From Hyphomicrobiales bacterium (lineage in GTDB: Bacteria > Pseudomonadota > Alphaproteobacteria > Rhizobiales > NORP267), in assembly GCA_030688605.1 (NCBI GenBank), contig JAUYJB010000063.1, positions 1 to 33,314 on the forward strand: a stretch of 33,314 bases of DNA. The letters run 5' to 3'. Below, piece after piece: positions 25,027 to 33,314 of the stretch. The notes below the pieces were generated by a model. That model did not search any database. It had not been told where the DNA came from and worked only from the letters and a program-made list of their open reading frames with translations. A program made the translations under genes and the position numbers. The first letter of the stretch is position 1. Every line of letters starts with the position of its first letter.

Positions 25027-26388
25027 TCAATTCGCGTTGGAAAAGTCCTGCACCGCGGTCGCCGTCTCTCCCGGCACATCGCGCTGATAGATGTCGTTGC
25101 GGAACTGAACCAGGCCGTCGGGGTTCGCCCAGGCGGTGATATAGACGATGTAGAGGGGCTTCGGCGCCGTCAACTCGACGTCGACGCGCTCGCCGGAGCC
25201 GATCAGCGAATCGATCTCCCTGCGCGACCAATAAAAATCGTCATTGTCCCGCAGCAGCCACAGGAGCAGCTGCTCGACGTTCTGGACCCGCACGCAACCG
25301 GAGGAAAAGTAACGGAAATTCTCGGAAAACAGGTTCTTCTGCGGCGTGTCGTGGAGGAACACGGCGTACTCGTTGGCGAAATTCAGCTTCACCGCACCGA
25401 GCGAGTTGATGTCCTCGCCCGGGTCCTGGCGGAACAGATATTTCTTCGGATCGAGAGTGAACCAGTTGATTGACCGCGGGTCGACCTCGTCGCCCTTCTG
25501 GGTGTAGACGCGGATAATATAGCGCTCAAGATAGCCCGGGTCCTTCTGCATCTGCGGAATGATGTCGCGGGCGACGATGCTTTCCGGCACGTGCCAATAG
25601 GGGTTGAAGTTCAGCTCCCGGATCTTGCTGATCAGGACCGGCGTCTCGCGTTCCGGCTTGCCGACGATGGCGGTGTGGCGCGAGGCCACGAGCCCTTCCT
25701 CGACCGCTTCGATCTCGGCGGCGGGAATGTTGACCATGAGGTAGCTGGGCGGCAAATCCTTCAAGAAGGTGTTGATGCGCACGATGTTGGTGCGCAGCTG
25801 GCGCAGCCGCTCGAAGGCCGGCACGTTGAGCGCATCGAGCGTTTCGCCGCGCACGGCACCGTCGGGACGCAGGCCATGGCGGAACTGGAACCGGCGCACG
25901 GCGTGCTCGACGAGGGAATCGAAGGTCGTCGGGTCGCCGGTCTGCTGCTTCAGATCCCCGGTTATCGCCAACCGTCGGCGCAACAGCACGACGCGGTCGC
26001 CGCGCGAGCCGACGCGCAGCATCGGTCCGTCGGGAATCGTCTGCCATCCGCCCTTGGAGATGATCGCCGCATAGCGTTCGATCGCCCACAGCATGGCCGG
26101 GATGGTGGCGTTCGACAGAATCGCGCGCTCGACCGCCGGCGCGCCGAGATCGCGCGGGTTGAAATTGGCGTCGAGTTCGGGCTCTACCTCGGTCGCGCCA
26201 TGCTCGACCAGCGCGTCGACGCGCTCGCCGCCGGTGCGGTTCTTCTCCTCCGCGCCGAGACCGGCCGCCGAAGAGAGCACGGTGATGAAGGCGGCAAGGA
26301 AAACCGCCGAAAGGGCTGGCGTGAACCACCCCCGCGCACGGTCCACCGCCGGGTGAACAGTGCCATTGCTGCCGACTGAAAACGCCAT
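25027..26388 (-). CDS. YcbB-like L,D-transpeptidase (murein cross-linking)
   Basis: A 453-residue periplasmic enzyme. A signal-anchor or signal peptide occupies about 20-46 (WFTPALSAVFLAAFITVLSSAAGLGA). A scaffold follows, with a peptidoglycan-binding helix bundle at about 125-190 (LRVGSRGDRVVLLRRRL...VRRFQFRHGL..DGAVRGETLDALN). The YkuD/LDT catalytic domain (about 215-405) has HDTPQKNLF with His346 and SSGCVRV with nucleophile Cys365. It would form 3-3 cross-links or attach proteins to murein, which is important in polar-growing rhizobia. The domain order matches E. coli YcbB (LdtD) but is shorter. The gene sits 168 bp downstream of the MarR regulator LdtR, with an inverted repeat just upstream of its start. 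Confidence 0.92.
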   Translation of the reverse strand: MAFSVGSNGTVHPAVDRARGWFTPALSAVFLAAFITVLSSAAGLGAEEKNRTGGERVDALVEHGATEVEPELDANFNPRDLGAPAVERAILSNATIPAMLWAIERYAAIISKGGWQTIPDGPMLRVGSRGDRVVLLRRRLAITGDLKQQTGDPTTFDSLVEHAVRRFQFRHGLRPDGAVRGETLDALNVPAFERLRQLRTNIVRINTFLKDLPPSYLMVNIPAAEIEAVEEGLVASRHTAIVGKPERETPVLISKIRELNFNPYWHVPESIVARDIIPQMQKDPGYLERYIIRVYTQKGDEVDPRSINWFTLDPKKYLFRQDPGEDINSLGAVKLNFANEYAVFLHDTPQKNLFSENFRYFSSGCVRVQNVEQLLLWLLRDNDDFYWSRREIDSLIGSGERVDVELTAPKPLYIVYITAWANPDGLVQFRNDIYQRDVPGETATAVQDFSNAN

Positions 26389-26410
26389 GACGCCCTATTA
26401 TCGTCCGCTG

Positions 26411-26441
26411 AAACGCTCATCTTCATCTATGCGTTTAAACG
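26411..26441. promoter_or_regulatory. candidate LdtR operator upstream of the L,D-transpeptidase
   Basis: AAACGC (26411-26416) and GCGTTT (26431-26436) form an inverted repeat, and CGTTTAAACG (26432-26441) is a perfect 10-bp palindrome overlapping its right arm. They lie 23-53 bases upstream of the transpeptidase start. MarR-family dimers bind short AT-rich palindromes, and the regulator encoded next door is an LdtR homologue, so this is a reasonable operator candidate. No experimental consensus is claimed. Confidence 0.4.
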
Positions 26442-26461
26442 ATTTGGGCGGCGCGGTTAAC

Positions 26462-26495
26462 AAAAAAACACCGCCTGCGGCAGCGTAATGGCGGT
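26462..26495 (-). terminator. Rho-independent terminator after ldtR
   Basis: Read leftward, ACCGCC (26495-26490), a 14-base loop that can itself pair CTG with CAG, and GGCGGT (26475-26470) are followed by G and seven T (26468-26462). It lies 62 bases beyond the ldtR stop, so ldtR and the transpeptidase are probably separate transcripts although co-directional. Confidence 0.7.
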
Positions 26496-26556
26496 TCTGG
26501 GCCGGATTGGGGCCTTTTCCGGACCGGATGGGCGTATTTGACGGGATGGAAGTCTT

Positions 26557-27066
26557 TTACAGCCGGTACAGGATCTGGTCGGTCCAGAAGCGTTCCAGGT
26601 GGTGCAACGTCTTGTTGACCTGCTCCAGATCGGCGGCGGCGATGCCGCCCACCTGCTCGATCGACTGCAGGTGGCGCTTGTACAGCGCCGAGAGCAGGTC
26701 GTGCACGCCGCGGCCCTTGTCGGTCAGCCGGACCCGCACCGAGCGGCGGTCGTTGTCGCAGCGCTCATGGTGGATATAGCCCGCCTCGACCAGCTTCTTC
26801 AGATTGTAGGAGACGTTCGAGCCGAGATAATAGCCGCGCGAGCGCAACTCGCCGGCGGAAAGCTCGGACCCCCCGATATTGTAGAGCAGCAATGCCTGCA
26901 CTGCGTTGACGTCGGAGCGGCCGTGCCGGTCGAACTCGTCCTTGATGATGTCAAGTAGACGCCGGTGAAGCCGCTCGATCAGCGTCAGGGCCTCAAGATA
27001 CTGAGGCTCGATGCTTCCGGGATGTTCTGCCGCCTTGAACGCAACAGTCTTTGTCGCGGTATTCAT
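26557..27066 (-). CDS. ldtR: MarR-family regulator LdtR
   Basis: A 169-residue winged helix-turn-helix regulator. The MarR fold spans about 25-160: a long N-terminal dimer helix (EALTLIERLHRRLLDIIKDEFDRHG), the recognition region (GELRSRGYYLGSNVSYNLKKLVEAGYI) and the wing HHERCDNDRRSVRVRLTDKG. In Liberibacter and Sinorhizobium the homologue LdtR controls an L,D-transpeptidase gene and stress tolerance. Here the next gene downstream is indeed an L,D-transpeptidase and hemB diverges upstream, the same neighbourhood. The identification rests on fold plus context. Two inverted repeats lie in the 186-bp divergent region, suggesting autoregulation. Confidence 0.82.
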   Translation of the reverse strand: MNTATKTVAFKAAEHPGSIEPQYLEALTLIERLHRRLLDIIKDEFDRHGRSDVNAVQALLLYNIGGSELSAGELRSRGYYLGSNVSYNLKKLVEAGYIHHERCDNDRRSVRVRLTDKGRGVHDLLSALYKRHLQSIEQVGGIAAADLEQVNKTLHHLERFWTDQILYRL

Positions 27067-27094
27067 TTATTACGCCTCAGCCTGTGTGGGGTCA

Positions 27095-27161
27095 TTGCCC
27101 CATTGATTGTTTCGGGCAACACTATAAGAAGCAGGCTAAAATCCTCTTAAATAGCAGGATT
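27095..27161. promoter_or_regulatory. AT-rich ldtR-hemB divergent region with inverted repeats
   Basis: This stretch is much more AT-rich than its surroundings. It holds TTGCCC (27095-27100) with GGGCAA (27114-27119), and AATCCT (27140-27145) with AGGATT (27156-27161). On the minus strand TTGCCC followed after 16 bases toward ldtR could double as a -35 element. These are candidate sites for LdtR autoregulation or for hemB control. Confidence 0.4.
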
Positions 27162-27174
27162 AATTCTACCTTAA

Positions 27175-28275
<1,101 letters not shown>

Positions 28276-28278
<3 letters not shown>

Positions 28279-28295
28279 AGCGGTTCCCGGCTCTA
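28276..28295. repeat. TAGAGC...GCTCTA mini-palindrome holding the hemB stop
   Basis: TAGAGC (28276-28281) and GCTCTA (28290-28295) are perfect complements around GGTTCCCG. The TAG at its left end is the hemB stop codon and its right end is 3 bases from the ATG of the next gene. It resembles a minimal or internally deleted form of the rhizobial palindrome seen at 7111-7159, sharing the GGTTCCC core and the TAGAGC end. Confidence 0.6.
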
Positions 28296-28298
28296 ACC

Positions 28299-29531
28299 AT
28301 GATCACGCTCGCCGACATCAAGGCCGCCGCCGAGCTGATCGACGGCCAGGTGATGCGCACGCCGCTGATCGCGGCGCCAAAGCTCTCCGCCCTCACCGGC
28401 GCCGAGATCTTCGTCAAATACGAAAATTTGCAGGTCACCAACGCCTTCAAGGAGCGCGGCGCGCTCGTCCGTCTGCACCATCTTACGCCGCAAGAGCGCG
28501 CCCGCGGCGTCATCGCCATGTCGGCCGGCAACCACGCCCAGGCGGTCGCCTATCACGCGGCCCGCCTCGGCATCCCGGCGACCATCGTCATGCCCAGGCC
28601 GACTCCCTTCGTGAAGATCGAGAACACCGAGCGGCATGGCGCCCGGGTGGTGCTCATCGGCGAGACGCTGGCCGACGCGCAAGGCGAGGCGGAGCGCCTG
28701 CAACGGAAAGAAGGCCTTGTCTTCGTCCACCCTTACGACGATCCCCACATCATCGCCGGCCAGGGCACCATTGCACTGGAGATGCTCGCCGACCGGCCCG
28801 ACCTCGACTGTCTGGTGGTGCCGGTCGGCGGCGGCGGTCTCATCGCCGGCAACGCGGTCGCCGCCAAGGGGCTGAAGCCCGGTATTACGGTCATCGGCGT
28901 CGAGGCGGCCCTCTACCCGTCGATGGCGGCGGCGCTCAAGGGAGACGAGGCGCGCTGCGGCGGCCAGACGCTCGCCGAGGGCATCGCGGTCGCCAGAGTC
29001 GGCGCGCTGCCGCTTGAAATCGCGCGCGCGCTCGTCGACGACATCGTTCTGGTCTCGGAAGTCGAGCTGGAGCGCGCCGTCAACGCCTTCCTGACGCTGC
29101 AGAAGACCATGGCCGAGGGCGCGGGAGCGGCCGGGCTCGCGGCGCTCATCGCCGCGCCCGAGCGCTTCGAGGGCCGCAAGGTCGGCTTGATTCTCGCCGG
29201 CGGCAATATCGACCCGCGCATCCTCGCCTCCATTATGGTGCGCGAATTGCAGCGCGAGGGCCGCATCGTCTCCTTGCGCGTCACCGTGCCCGACCGGCCC
29301 GGCAGGCTCGGCCAGATCGCCACCCGCATCGGCGCACTCGGCGCCAACATCCTCGAGGTCTCCCATCACCGCCTGTTCCTCGACGTGCCAGCCCAGGGCA
29401 CCCGCCTCGACGTGACCATCGAGGTGCGCGATTCGGCCCACACGGAGCGGATCATCGCCGCCCTGCAGGAAGAGAGCTTCGCGGTGAGCGTGCTCGACGC
29501 GCCCGGGACCGCGGATCCCGGCAGCCGCTGA
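28299..29531 (+). CDS. threonine ammonia-lyase (threonine dehydratase) with ACT domain
   Basis: A 410-residue fold-type II PLP enzyme that deaminates threonine to 2-oxobutyrate. Lys51 in NLQVTNAFKERGA binds PLP, the asparagine loop SAGNHAQAVAYHA and the phosphate-binding glycine loop VPVGGGGLIAGNA are intact, and a single C-terminal ACT domain (about 325-400: LRVTVPDRPGRLGQIATRIGALGANILEVSHHR) follows. One ACT domain and 410 residues fit the shorter TdcB/biodegradative-like or rhizobial type rather than the 510-residue E. coli IlvA. It could serve isoleucine synthesis or threonine breakdown. It follows hemB by 20 bp on the same strand, with a palindrome in between. Confidence 0.92.
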   Translation: MITLADIKAAAELIDGQVMRTPLIAAPKLSALTGAEIFVKYENLQVTNAFKERGALVRLHHLTPQERARGVIAMSAGNHAQAVAYHAARLGIPATIVMPRPTPFVKIENTERHGARVVLIGETLADAQGEAERLQRKEGLVFVHPYDDPHIIAGQGTIALEMLADRPDLDCLVVPVGGGGLIAGNAVAAKGLKPGITVIGVEAALYPSMAAALKGDEARCGGQTLAEGIAVARVGALPLEIARALVDDIVLVSEVELERAVNAFLTLQKTMAEGAGAAGLAALIAAPERFEGRKVGLILAGGNIDPRILASIMVRELQREGRIVSLRVTVPDRPGRLGQIATRIGALGANILEVSHHRLFLDVPAQGTRLDVTIEVRDSAHTERIIAALQEESFAVSVLDAPGTADPGSR

Positions 29532-29612
29532 GCCCTTCCATCCGGGTTGCGCCGGCCGCGCGATGCGCCCATTTTGCCATAGGCAAGACGATCGGCGGTG
29601 GGAGACGCGGCG

Positions 29613-30098
29613 ATGTCGGACAGGGATGTATTCGAAAGCGGCGACGGGCTGCGCCCGCACGCCTATTTCCCGGATAAGCAGCCTGAGCTTTTCGACGGCG
29701 TGCTCGGGCAGCGGTTCATCGCCTTCCTCCTCGACGCGGTCATCATTCTCAGCATGACCTTTGTCGGCTGGCTGGTTCTGGCGGTACTCGGCGTCCTCAC
29801 CTTCGGCCTGGCCTGGCTGTTGCTCGGTCTCGTCTTTCCCGTCGTCGCGCTGGGCTATACCGGGCTTACCCTCGGCGGGCCCGGTTCGGCGACCATCGGC
29901 ATGCGCATGGTGGGCGTCGAGATGCGCACCTGGTACGGCGCGCCGATGTATTTCGTCCTCGCGGTGGTGCACGCGGTGGTGTTCTGGGTCAGCATTTCCG
30001 TCCTGACGCCGTTCATCCTGCTCGTCGGCCTGTTCAACGACCGCCGCCGCCTGCTGCACGATTTCCTCATCGGCACGGTGGTCATCAACAAGCGTTAG
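29613..30098 (+). CDS. RDD family membrane protein
   Basis: A 161-residue inner-membrane protein of the RDD family (named for an Arg-Asp-Asp motif). After a hydrophilic N-terminus (about 35 residues) come helix 1 with the signature RFIAFLLDAVIIL (the Arg-x6-Asp pattern), a second hydrophobic hairpin (VLTFGLAWLLLGLVFPVVALGYTG), the TIGMRMVGVEMRT segment and a last helix before DRRRLLHDFLIGTVV. I chose ATG 29613 (GGGAG 8 bases upstream); a GTG at 29598 is less supported. Function unknown; some RDD proteins are Na+/H+ exchangers. RDD genes beside hemB and bpt are common in rhizobia. Confidence 0.88.
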   Translation: MSDRDVFESGDGLRPHAYFPDKQPELFDGVLGQRFIAFLLDAVIILSMTFVGWLVLAVLGVLTFGLAWLLLGLVFPVVALGYTGLTLGGPGSATIGMRMVGVEMRTWYGAPMYFVLAVVHAVVFWVSISVLTPFILLVGLFNDRRRLLHDFLIGTVVINKR

Positions 30099-30420
30099 CG
30101 CCAGACGGCCCCGCGTCCATTTTCGACCTCCCGTTAACCAGCGGAACGTTTTTGCCCGAGAAGTTGTCCCCGCCCTTTCGAGCGCCCTTAGACTCAGGGG
30201 CATCTTCTCCCGTGCGGGGGCTTGGTCAGGATCCGACAGCGCCCACGGGGAGCGGTCCCACTGATCGTGTAACCCCCGAAGCACTCACGGGGACATACGG
30301 AAGTCCATCATTATGGCGATGACCTGCGCCGAGGCCCGGAGTCGGCGCCGCCGCCAAGCTTCCACTTGGAAACGCTCCGCGTCGCCTGCATGATGCCGCC
30401 GGGTAAACAGGGAAAGTCGG
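30099..30420 (+). other. 322-bp gap with a folded leader upstream of the SLC13 permease
   Basis: No gene is visible. The centre can fold into one long rod: CCCGTG (30209-30214) with CACGGG (30286-30291), CGGGGG (30215-30220) with CCCCCG (30273-30278), GGTCAG (30224-30229) with CTGATC (30261-30266, one G-U), and an inner CGCCC/GGaGCG hairpin with loop ACGG (30240-30254). A separate perfect hairpin TTCCA/TGGAA (30360-30371) lies closer to the permease start. The nested helices in order suggest a structured 5' leader or small RNA. I cannot match it to a named riboswitch. TrkA-like or anion transporters are often controlled by leaders, so cis-regulation is plausible. Confidence 0.45.
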
Positions 30421-32262
30421 ATGCATCTTCCGGCATTGCAGATGTGGTTCACCTTCGCGGTGATCGCGGTGGCGGTGGGGCTGCTGGTCAGCGAGCGCGT
30501 CCGCCTTGAGGTCACCTGTGCAGGCATCATCTTGACATTTCTGATCTTCTTTCATTTCTTTCCGGTCGCCGGGCCGGACGGCGGCAATCTTCTCGCGCCC
30601 GAGCGCCTGCTCGCCGGCTTCGCCAATCCGGCGCTGATCGCCATCCTGGCGCTGCTCGTCATCGGCCAGGGCCTGTTCCAGACCGGCGCGCTCGAGGCGC
30701 CGACGCGGACGATCACCCATCTTGCCGGACGCCACGCCGGCCTGGTGCCGCCGCTGGTGCTGGTGGTCGCCGCCGTCATCAGCGCCTTCATGAACAATAC
30801 GCCGGTGGTGGTCATGTTCCTGCCGATCCTCGGCGCCATCGCTGGGCGGCTGCGCATGTCGCCGAGCAAGGTGCTGATGCCGCTCTCCTTCGTCGCCATT
30901 CTCGGCGGCATGACGACGCTGATCGGCTCGTCGACCAACCTGCTGGTCGCCGACGTGGCCGTGAGCGCCGGGCTGCCGCGGCTCGGCTTTTTCGATATTA
31001 CCGTCCCGGGCGTGGTGATGGCGGCGATCGGTCTCGTCTATGTGCTGTTCGTCATGCCGCGCCTGCTCGCCCCTCGCGCCACCATGGCCGAAGAAGTCGC
31101 CGACGGCGGCGGCAAGCAGTTCATCGCCCAGATCGAGGTCAGCTTCGAGCACCCTCTGGTCGGCACCCAGTCGGTCAGCGGCATGTTCCCGAGCCTCAAG
31201 AACATGACGGTGCGTCTTGTCCAGCGCGGCGAGCACGCCTTCCTGCCGCCGTTCGAGGACGTCACGCTGAGGCCCGGCGACGTGGTCATCGTGGCGGCGA
31301 CCCGCCAGGTCCTGGCCGAGGCGCTGAAGGCGCCCGACAACATTCTCGCCGCCGTGCCGGGCGAGAGCGAGGCGGAGCCGGCCGGCCAGCGCGACGGCGG
31401 GGACCAGCTGATGCTCGCCGAGGCGGTGATCGCGCCGGGTTCGCGCATGATCGGCCGCACCGTCGAGCAGTCCGGCCTGCACGCGGAGACCGGCTGCATC
31501 GTGCTCGGCATCCAGCGCCGTAGCCGGATGATTCGCATGCGGCTTTCAGACATCAGGCTCGAGTCCGGCGACGTGATCCTGACGCTTGGCTTGTCGCAGC
31601 AGGTCAGCCGCCTGCGGCTGAGCCGCGACCTGTTGCTGCTCGAACGGTCCGCCGCCGAGCTGCCGATGACCGAGCGCGCCAGTCGGGCGCTCGTCATTTT
31701 TGCCGCCGTCGTCTTGGCGGCGGCGATCGGCCTGGTACCGATCGTCATCGCGGCGCTGACCGGCGCCTTCGCCATGGTCGCCACGGGCTGCCTCAACGTC
31801 CGCCAGGCCGCGCGCGCCTTCGACCGCCAGATCTATCTCCTGATCGCCGCCTCGCTCGCCATGGCGCTGCCGCTGGACGCGACCGGCGGGGCGATGTTCC
31901 TGGCCCATGGAGTGGTCGACGCGCTCGGCAACGCCTCGTCGGCGGTGCTGCTGTCGGCCATCTTCGCCCTGGTGGCGGTGCTGACCAACCTGTTGTCCAA
32001 CAACGCCACCGCGGTGCTGTTCACGCCGATCGCCGCCAGCGCCGCCGCCGAGGTCGGGGCCGAACCGTTGCCCTTCGTCATCGCCGTCATCTTCGCCGCC
32101 AACTGCTCCTTCGCCTCGCCCATCGGCTATCAGACCAATCTCCTGGTCATGGGGCCGGGGCATTACCGCTTCGGCGATTTCCTGCGCGCCGGAACCCCGC
32201 TGGTCATACTCATCTGGATTGCATTTTCTGTATTCGCGCCGTGGTATTATGGCTTAAGCTAG
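30421..32262 (+). CDS. SLC13-family anion permease with two RCK_C (TrkA-C) domains
   Basis: A 613-residue membrane transporter. Two hydrophobic bundles (about 1-215 and 415-613) flank a central cytosolic part with two TrkA-C/RCK_C domains (about 225-305: ...HAFLPPFEDVTLRPGDVVIVAA; and about 320-400: ...ESGDVILTLG). Conserved membrane hairpins FMNNTPVVVMFLPI (122-135) and NLLSNNATAVLFTPIA repeat the SNN/T pattern of the SLC13/ion transporter superfamily, each followed by an STNLLV / QTNLLVMGP motif. Bacterial relatives move sulfate, dicarboxylates or other anions, and the RCK_C pair may sense a nucleotide. Substrate not determined. It begins after a 322-bp structured gap. Confidence 0.88.
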   Translation: MHLPALQMWFTFAVIAVAVGLLVSERVRLEVTCAGIILTFLIFFHFFPVAGPDGGNLLAPERLLAGFANPALIAILALLVIGQGLFQTGALEAPTRTITHLAGRHAGLVPPLVLVVAAVISAFMNNTPVVVMFLPILGAIAGRLRMSPSKVLMPLSFVAILGGMTTLIGSSTNLLVADVAVSAGLPRLGFFDITVPGVVMAAIGLVYVLFVMPRLLAPRATMAEEVADGGGKQFIAQIEVSFEHPLVGTQSVSGMFPSLKNMTVRLVQRGEHAFLPPFEDVTLRPGDVVIVAATRQVLAEALKAPDNILAAVPGESEAEPAGQRDGGDQLMLAEAVIAPGSRMIGRTVEQSGLHAETGCIVLGIQRRSRMIRMRLSDIRLESGDVILTLGLSQQVSRLRLSRDLLLLERSAAELPMTERASRALVIFAAVVLAAAIGLVPIVIAALTGAFAMVATGCLNVRQAARAFDRQIYLLIAASLAMALPLDATGGAMFLAHGVVDALGNASSAVLLSAIFALVAVLTNLLSNNATAVLFTPIAASAAAEVGAEPLPFVIAVIFAANCSFASPIGYQTNLLVMGPGHYRFGDFLRAGTPLVILIWIAFSVFAPWYYGLS

Positions 32263-32293
32263 ATTGTTCGCCATTTCGTTTAATCGACCCTCT

Positions 32294-32308
32294 CCCCTCA
32301 AGAAGGGG
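32294..32308. repeat. degraded CTCTCCCCT hairpin
   Basis: CCCCT (32294-32298) and AGGGG (32304-32308) pair around CAAGA, inside CCCTCTCCCC...GGGGTGGGGGG. The sequence resembles the CTCTCCCC palindromes at 862-882 and 19149-19220 but its arms have diverged. It sits between the permease and bpt. Confidence 0.45.
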
Positions 32309-32392
32309 TGGGGGGTGTGCGGGAGCGATGAGGCCTGACCCGGCGAACGCCGTGGCTCGAGGAACCGAGCAAGAGACGAACTTGGACGAGCG

Positions 32393-33151
32393 ATGAAGCA
32401 TAGCCGCGACCTGCCGCAATTCTATCTCACCGCGCCGGCGCTTTGCCCGTATCTCGACGGCAAGCTGGAGCGCAAGGTATTCACGCATCTTGTCGGGCAG
32501 CGCGCCGGCATGCTGAACGACGCGCTGACCCAGTGCGGCTTCCGGCGCAGCCAGAACATCGCCTACCGGCCGGCCTGCGAGAAATGCGACGCCTGCGTCT
32601 CGGTGCGCGTACTGGTCGACGAGTTCAGGCTCAACCGCTCCTTCCGCCGCACCCGGCGGCGCAACGCCGACATCGTCTCGAGCCTGCGGTCCGCCGAGCC
32701 GACCAGCGAGCAATATGCGCTGTTCCGCGACTATCTCGACATCCGCCACGCGGAAGGCGGCATGGCCGATATGAGCGTGCTCGACTACACCATGATGGTC
32801 GAGGACAGTTCGGTCGAGACGCGCATCGTCGAATATCGTGCCGGCGAGGGCGCAGGCCGCGGCTCGGGCGCCAAGTCCGCCGGCCCGCTGGTCGCGGTTT
32901 CGCTGGTCGACATCCTCGCCGACGGTTTGTCGATGGTCTACAGCTTTTACGATCCGGGCGCCGCCGACCGCAGCCTCGGCACCTACATGATCCTCGACCA
33001 TATCGAGCGGGCGCGGAAATTCGCCCTGCCCTATCTCTATCTCGGCTACTGGGTCGAGGGCTCGCCGAAGATGGCCTACAAGGCGCGGTTCCAGCCGCAG
33101 GAGCATCTGCGGTCCGCCGGTTGGGTCCGCTTCATAGAAAAATCCGATTAA
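32393..33151 (+). CDS. bpt: aspartate/glutamate leucyltransferase (arginyltransferase family)
   Basis: A 252-residue enzyme of the N-degron pathway that attaches leucine (Bpt type) to proteins with N-terminal Asp or Glu, marking them for ClpS-ClpAP. The N-terminal ATE_N domain has the cysteine cluster [16 protein letters not shown] (58-73: Cys62, Cys65, Cys68) and Cys18; the C-terminal ATE_C domain has [60 protein letters not shown] and a final basic segment. Length matches bacterial Bpt. It is the last plus-strand gene before a convergent partial gene. Clp partners are not in the window. Confidence 0.92.
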   Translation: MKHSRDLPQFYLTAPALCPYLDGKLERKVFTHLVGQRAGMLNDALTQCGFRRSQNIAYRPACEKCDACVSVRVLVDEFRLNRSFRRTRRRNADIVSSLRSAEPTSEQYALFRDYLDIRHAEGGMADMSVLDYTMMVEDSSVETRIVEYRAGEGAGRGSGAKSAGPLVAVSLVDILADGLSMVYSFYDPGAADRSLGTYMILDHIERARKFALPYLYLGYWVEGSPKMAYKARFQPQEHLRSAGWVRFIEKSD

Positions 33152-33162
33152 AGAACAATGGC

Positions 33163-33314
33163 TTAGCCTGAGACCGCCCAGACGATCGGATACCGCTCGC
33201 CGTCGATGGGGTCGCCGGCCCTGAGCTTGGGCGCGTTGGGGTCGGTTGGCGCGTAGAGCCGCGGATGCCAGCGGATGTCATCGCCGGTGAAGCGCACCGA
33301 GAGCGCCCGTCGCC
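33163..33314 (-). CDS. partial gene: probable phytanoyl-CoA dioxygenase (PhyH) family C-terminus
   Basis: A 49-codon reading frame enters from the right edge and ends at TAA (33165-33163), just 11 bases after the convergent bpt stop. The peptide contains RALSVRFTGDDIRWHPR and, nearer the end, a GDPIDG ... YPIVW segment. The combination of RALSVR-x-x-GDD, PR and a closing GDP(I/L)D ... (F/Y)P-x-VW is what I know from the C-termini of PhyH-like Fe(II)/2-oxoglutarate dioxygenases. The catalytic part is off-window, so the call is tentative. Confidence 0.6.
   Translation of the reverse strand, partial: RRALSVRFTGDDIRWHPRLYAPTDPNAPKLRAGDPIDGERYPIVWAVSG

Noticed and set aside
30220..30240. GGTCAGG...TCCG resembling part of a bacterial SRP (4.5S) RNA
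   Set aside because: The essential GGAAG tetraloop and AGCAGCC asymmetric loop are missing and the helix order does not match.
28293..30284. 663-codon minus-strand frame opposite the threonine ammonia-lyase and RDD genes
   Set aside because: It spans two genes and an intergenic gap on the other strand with no recognisable motif; a GC-rich shadow.
30240..30300. ACGG hairpin loops suggesting a mini-ykkC (guanidine-II) riboswitch
   Set aside because: Only one convincing ACGG-capped stem exists; the second ACGG has no stem, and the downstream gene is not a guanidine exporter.

Overview
The window is GC-rich (roughly two thirds G+C) chromosomal DNA from an alphaproteobacterium, most likely of the order Hyphomicrobiales (Rhizobiales). 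Three things point there: gene orders familiar from that group (glyA-nrdR-ribD-ribE-ribH-nusB-thiL; bamE / cbp3-like / yceD-plsX-fabH-ihfA-merR / tRNA-Pro; hemB next to an LdtR-type MarR regulator and an L,D-transpeptidase), a Mg-type HemB, and interspersed palindromes of the kinds scattered between genes in rhizobial genomes. Almost everything is core chromosome. I see no phage, IS element, CRISPR array, toxin-antitoxin or defence genes.

Layout. 1-4.6 kb (all minus): a MerR regulator, an overlapping sugar-nucleotide oxidoreductase + DegT aminotransferase pair (a candidate UDP-GlcNAc 3-amination, lipid A-type module), and the Mg2+ channel MgtE. 4.7-10.5 kb: a secreted NodB-type polysaccharide deacetylase with a repeat-built tail (plus), tRNA-Leu(GAG) (minus), lipB (plus) overlapping at its 3' end with a convergent acylphosphatase gene, the biotin-carrying propionyl-CoA carboxylase alpha subunit (minus), a methyltransferase-like protein (minus) and tRNA-Pro(GGG) (minus). 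10.5-15.4 kb: a lipid and envelope cluster read leftwards (cbp3-like cytochrome bc1 chaperone, yceD/DUF177, plsX, fabH, ihfA, merR) with lipoprotein gene bamE diverging from it. 15.5-19.0 kb: a membrane H+-pyrophosphatase with its terminator, and an MFS transporter. 19.3-24.9 kb: the leftward glyA-nrdR-ribD-ribE-ribH-nusB-thiL cluster, with several 4-base start/stop overlaps, covering one-carbon metabolism, flavin synthesis, transcription antitermination and thiamine diphosphate formation. 25.0-27.1 kb: a YcbB-like L,D-transpeptidase and its probable MarR regulator LdtR (minus). 27.3-33.2 kb (plus): hemB, threonine ammonia-lyase, an RDD membrane protein, a two-RCK_C SLC13 permease behind a structured 322-bp leader, and the N-degron leucyltransferase bpt. 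The right edge cuts a minus-strand gene resembling the C-terminus of a phytanoyl-CoA dioxygenase family protein.

No clearly undescribed multi-gene system is visible. The most interesting signals are the putative lipid A diamino-sugar pair; intergenic palindromes whose TAGAGC end supplies the stop codon of two unrelated genes (pccA, hemB); the inverted repeats around the ldtR / L,D-transpeptidase module; the folded leader upstream of the SLC13 permease; and the expanding 54-bp repeat in the deacetylase tail.
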